From JACNKV01 sp964388155 (lineage in GTDB: Bacteria; Fidelibacterota; Marinisomatia; Marinisomatales; JACNKV01), in assembly GCA_964388155.1 (NCBI GenBank), contig CAYLYH010000003.1, forward strand, positions 1 through 64,000: a stretch of 64,000 nucleotides of DNA, in the 5' to 3' direction. Shown in pieces: positions 62,935 to 64,000 of the stretch; the stretch's first letter is position 1, and each line of letters opens with the position of its first letter. The position numbers and the translations under genes were made by a program. Under the pieces are notes generated by a model. It did not search any database. It had not been told where the DNA came from and worked only from the letters and a program-made list of their open reading frames with translations.

Positions 62935-64000
62935 ATGAATGAGCCTGAATACAAACCAAAGATTTTAATCATTGATGACGAGCAGTCCGTGCTTAATTCA
63001 CTTAACCGAACTTTACGACACAATTTTGATGTGCTGTTGTCATTAAGCGGAGACGCAGGGCTTCAACTCCTGCGGGAACAGGAAATATCCGTTATTCTTG
63101 CCGACCAGCGGATGCCAAAAATGTCCGGTGTGAGGTTTTTCCAAAAAGCACAAACCATCCAACCGGATGCGGAACGAATTTTGATCACCGGGTATTCGGA
63201 TATCGAAGCGGTCATTGTCGCAATCAATTCGGCAAATGTTTTTTACTATATTCATAAACCTTGGGAGCCGGATGCGTTGCGCATTATTGTGAAACGTGCC
63301 GCTGATCACTATCGATTAGTTCAGGAAAATCGCTCTCTGATGAGTAAGCTTCAGCAAACCAACCAAACACTTCAAAACGAAAATACGCTGTATAACCAAG
63401 AGCTTCAAAAACACTATCAGTTTGATCAGATTATTGGAAAAAGTCCGGCGATGGAGGCTGTCTTTGACCTCATGCGCAAAGTGATACCGACCGACGCAAC
63501 CGTATTGCTGCAGGGTGAAACCGGCACCGGAAAGGAGCTGGTTGCCCGCGCCATCCATTTCAGTGGGCCGCGAAAGAAAAAACCGTTCGTAACACAAAAC
63601 TGCGCCGCTCTCCCAGATACACTTCTCGAAAGCACTTTATTCGGACATAAAAAGGGGGCTTTTACAGATGCGGTGGCAAACAAAAAAGGACTGTTTGAAT
63701 TGGCGGATGGCGGTACGATTTTCTTGGACGAAGTTGCTGATATGTCCCCCGCCATGCAGCAGCGTTTATTGAGGGTACTGCAAGAAGGGGAGATTCAACC
63801 TCTTGGTTCTGAGAAAATTAAAACAGTGGATGTTCGCATTATTTCCGCAACCCATCATACTTTACTCGAGGATGTAAAAACCGGAAATTTTAGGGAAGAT
63901 CTGTTTTACCGACTCAATGTTTTTCCCATTACGTTGCCGGCATTACGTAACCGCCGGGAGGACATTCCGCGGCTGGTTAATCACTTTGTAAAAAAATCCG
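62935..64000 (+). CDS. NtrC-type sigma54 response regulator (3' end outside window)
   Basis: At least 355 aa, cut at the window end. Receiver: KILIIDDEQSV, the phospho-Asp in ILADQRMPKMSG near residue 62, the Thr/Ser switch ITGYSD and the Lys in IHKPWEPD near 112. A coiled linker precedes the AAA+ domain: LLQGETGTGKELVARAIH (Walker A), GTIFLDEVADM (Walker B), FYRLNVFPITLPALRNR. The GAFTGA loop reads GAFTDA. It activates sigma54 promoters when phosphorylated, presumably by the kinase just upstream. The DNA-binding HTH lies beyond the window. Confidence 0.93.
   Translation, partial: MNEPEYKPKILIIDDEQSVLNSLNRTLRHNFDVLLSLSGDAGLQLLREQEISVILADQRMPKMSGVRFFQKAQTIQPDAERILITGYSDIEAVIVAINSANVFYYIHKPWEPDALRIIVKRAADHYRLVQENRSLMSKLQQTNQTLQNENTLYNQELQKHYQFDQIIGKSPAMEAVFDLMRKVIPTDATVLLQGETGTGKELVARAIHFSGPRKKKPFVTQNCAALPDTLLESTLFGHKKGAFTDAVANKKGLFELADGGTIFLDEVADMSPAMQQRLLRVLQEGEIQPLGSEKIKTVDVRIISATHHTLLEDVKTGNFREDLFYRLNVFPITLPALRNRREDIPRLVNHFVKKS

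Overview
The window is a compact, mostly protein-coding bacterial chromosome segment from a didermic (outer-membrane) organism. Lipid A genes (lpxH, lpxB, lpxK), a KDO-pathway sugar isomerase, an Omp85-type barrel, a FadL-type porin, an Oar-like TonB-dependent receptor and several lipoproteins show the outer membrane. The receptor type, the gluzincin/TolB/barrel fusion, the UnbV/FG-GAP sensor kinase and the many dispersed palindromic repeats point to the FCB superphylum; a Marinimicrobia (SAR406)-like lineage is my best guess. That placement is an inference from gene content, because no rRNA is present.

Layout. 1-2.3 kb: an AT-rich two-gene block (PD-(D/E)XK-like protein plus beta-CASP metallo-beta-lactamase protein) between attC-like hairpin sequences. 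2.35-4.5 kb: rbsK, a SIS-only kdsD and tmRNA (ssrA). 4.7-7.1 kb: an Omp85 barrel, a lipoprotein and a strongly expressed-looking small protein made of two repeats. 7.3-9.8 kb: tRNA-Arg(TCT) followed by a DUF4143 ATPase, a beheaded glutamine synthetase and a second, decayed copy of the tRNA 3' half, which looks like a decayed island at a tRNA site. 9.8-12.5 kb: the lpxH / HEAT lipoprotein / FxLYD-like operon. 12.7-25.2 kb (plus strand): the gluzincin-TolB-barrel protein, then radA-tgt-ABC transporter-LolA-like, then mtaB-dNK, then an ABC-F ATPase. 25.3-33.7 kb (minus): M23 lipoprotein, divergent AroQ-like protein, DUF3108, glycosyltransferase, mgtE, CPBP protease, SpoU methylase, amidohydrolase. 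33.7-40.1 kb: repeat-rich spacers around divergent FadL and TonB receptor genes. 40.1-53.6 kb (minus): ubiE/menG, HAD, GxxExxY, methyltransferase, Xaa-Pro peptidase, TPR, B12-binding protein, dtd, dnaE, UbiA-family transferase, prmC-prfA-DUF1385-rpmE. 53.8-64 kb: fabA, an acidic-tailed membrane protein, then Gfo/Idh-ICMT-lpxB-LPLAT-lpxK, and finally a fused beta-propeller histidine kinase with an NtrC-like regulator cut by the window end.

The genes are mostly core functions (translation termination and rescue, tRNA modification, DNA replication and repair, lipid A and envelope assembly) in tightly coupled operons with ATGA or TTGA overlaps. The most unusual signals are: (i) a GC-rich repeat element that has entered two unrelated coding genes in frame and contains 10- and 11-nt tandem units; (ii) the hairpin-flanked nuclease/MBL cassette; (iii) the tRNA-Arg island scar; (iv) the UnbV/FG-GAP-histidine kinase; (v) the duplicated small protein with its own strong promoter and terminator.
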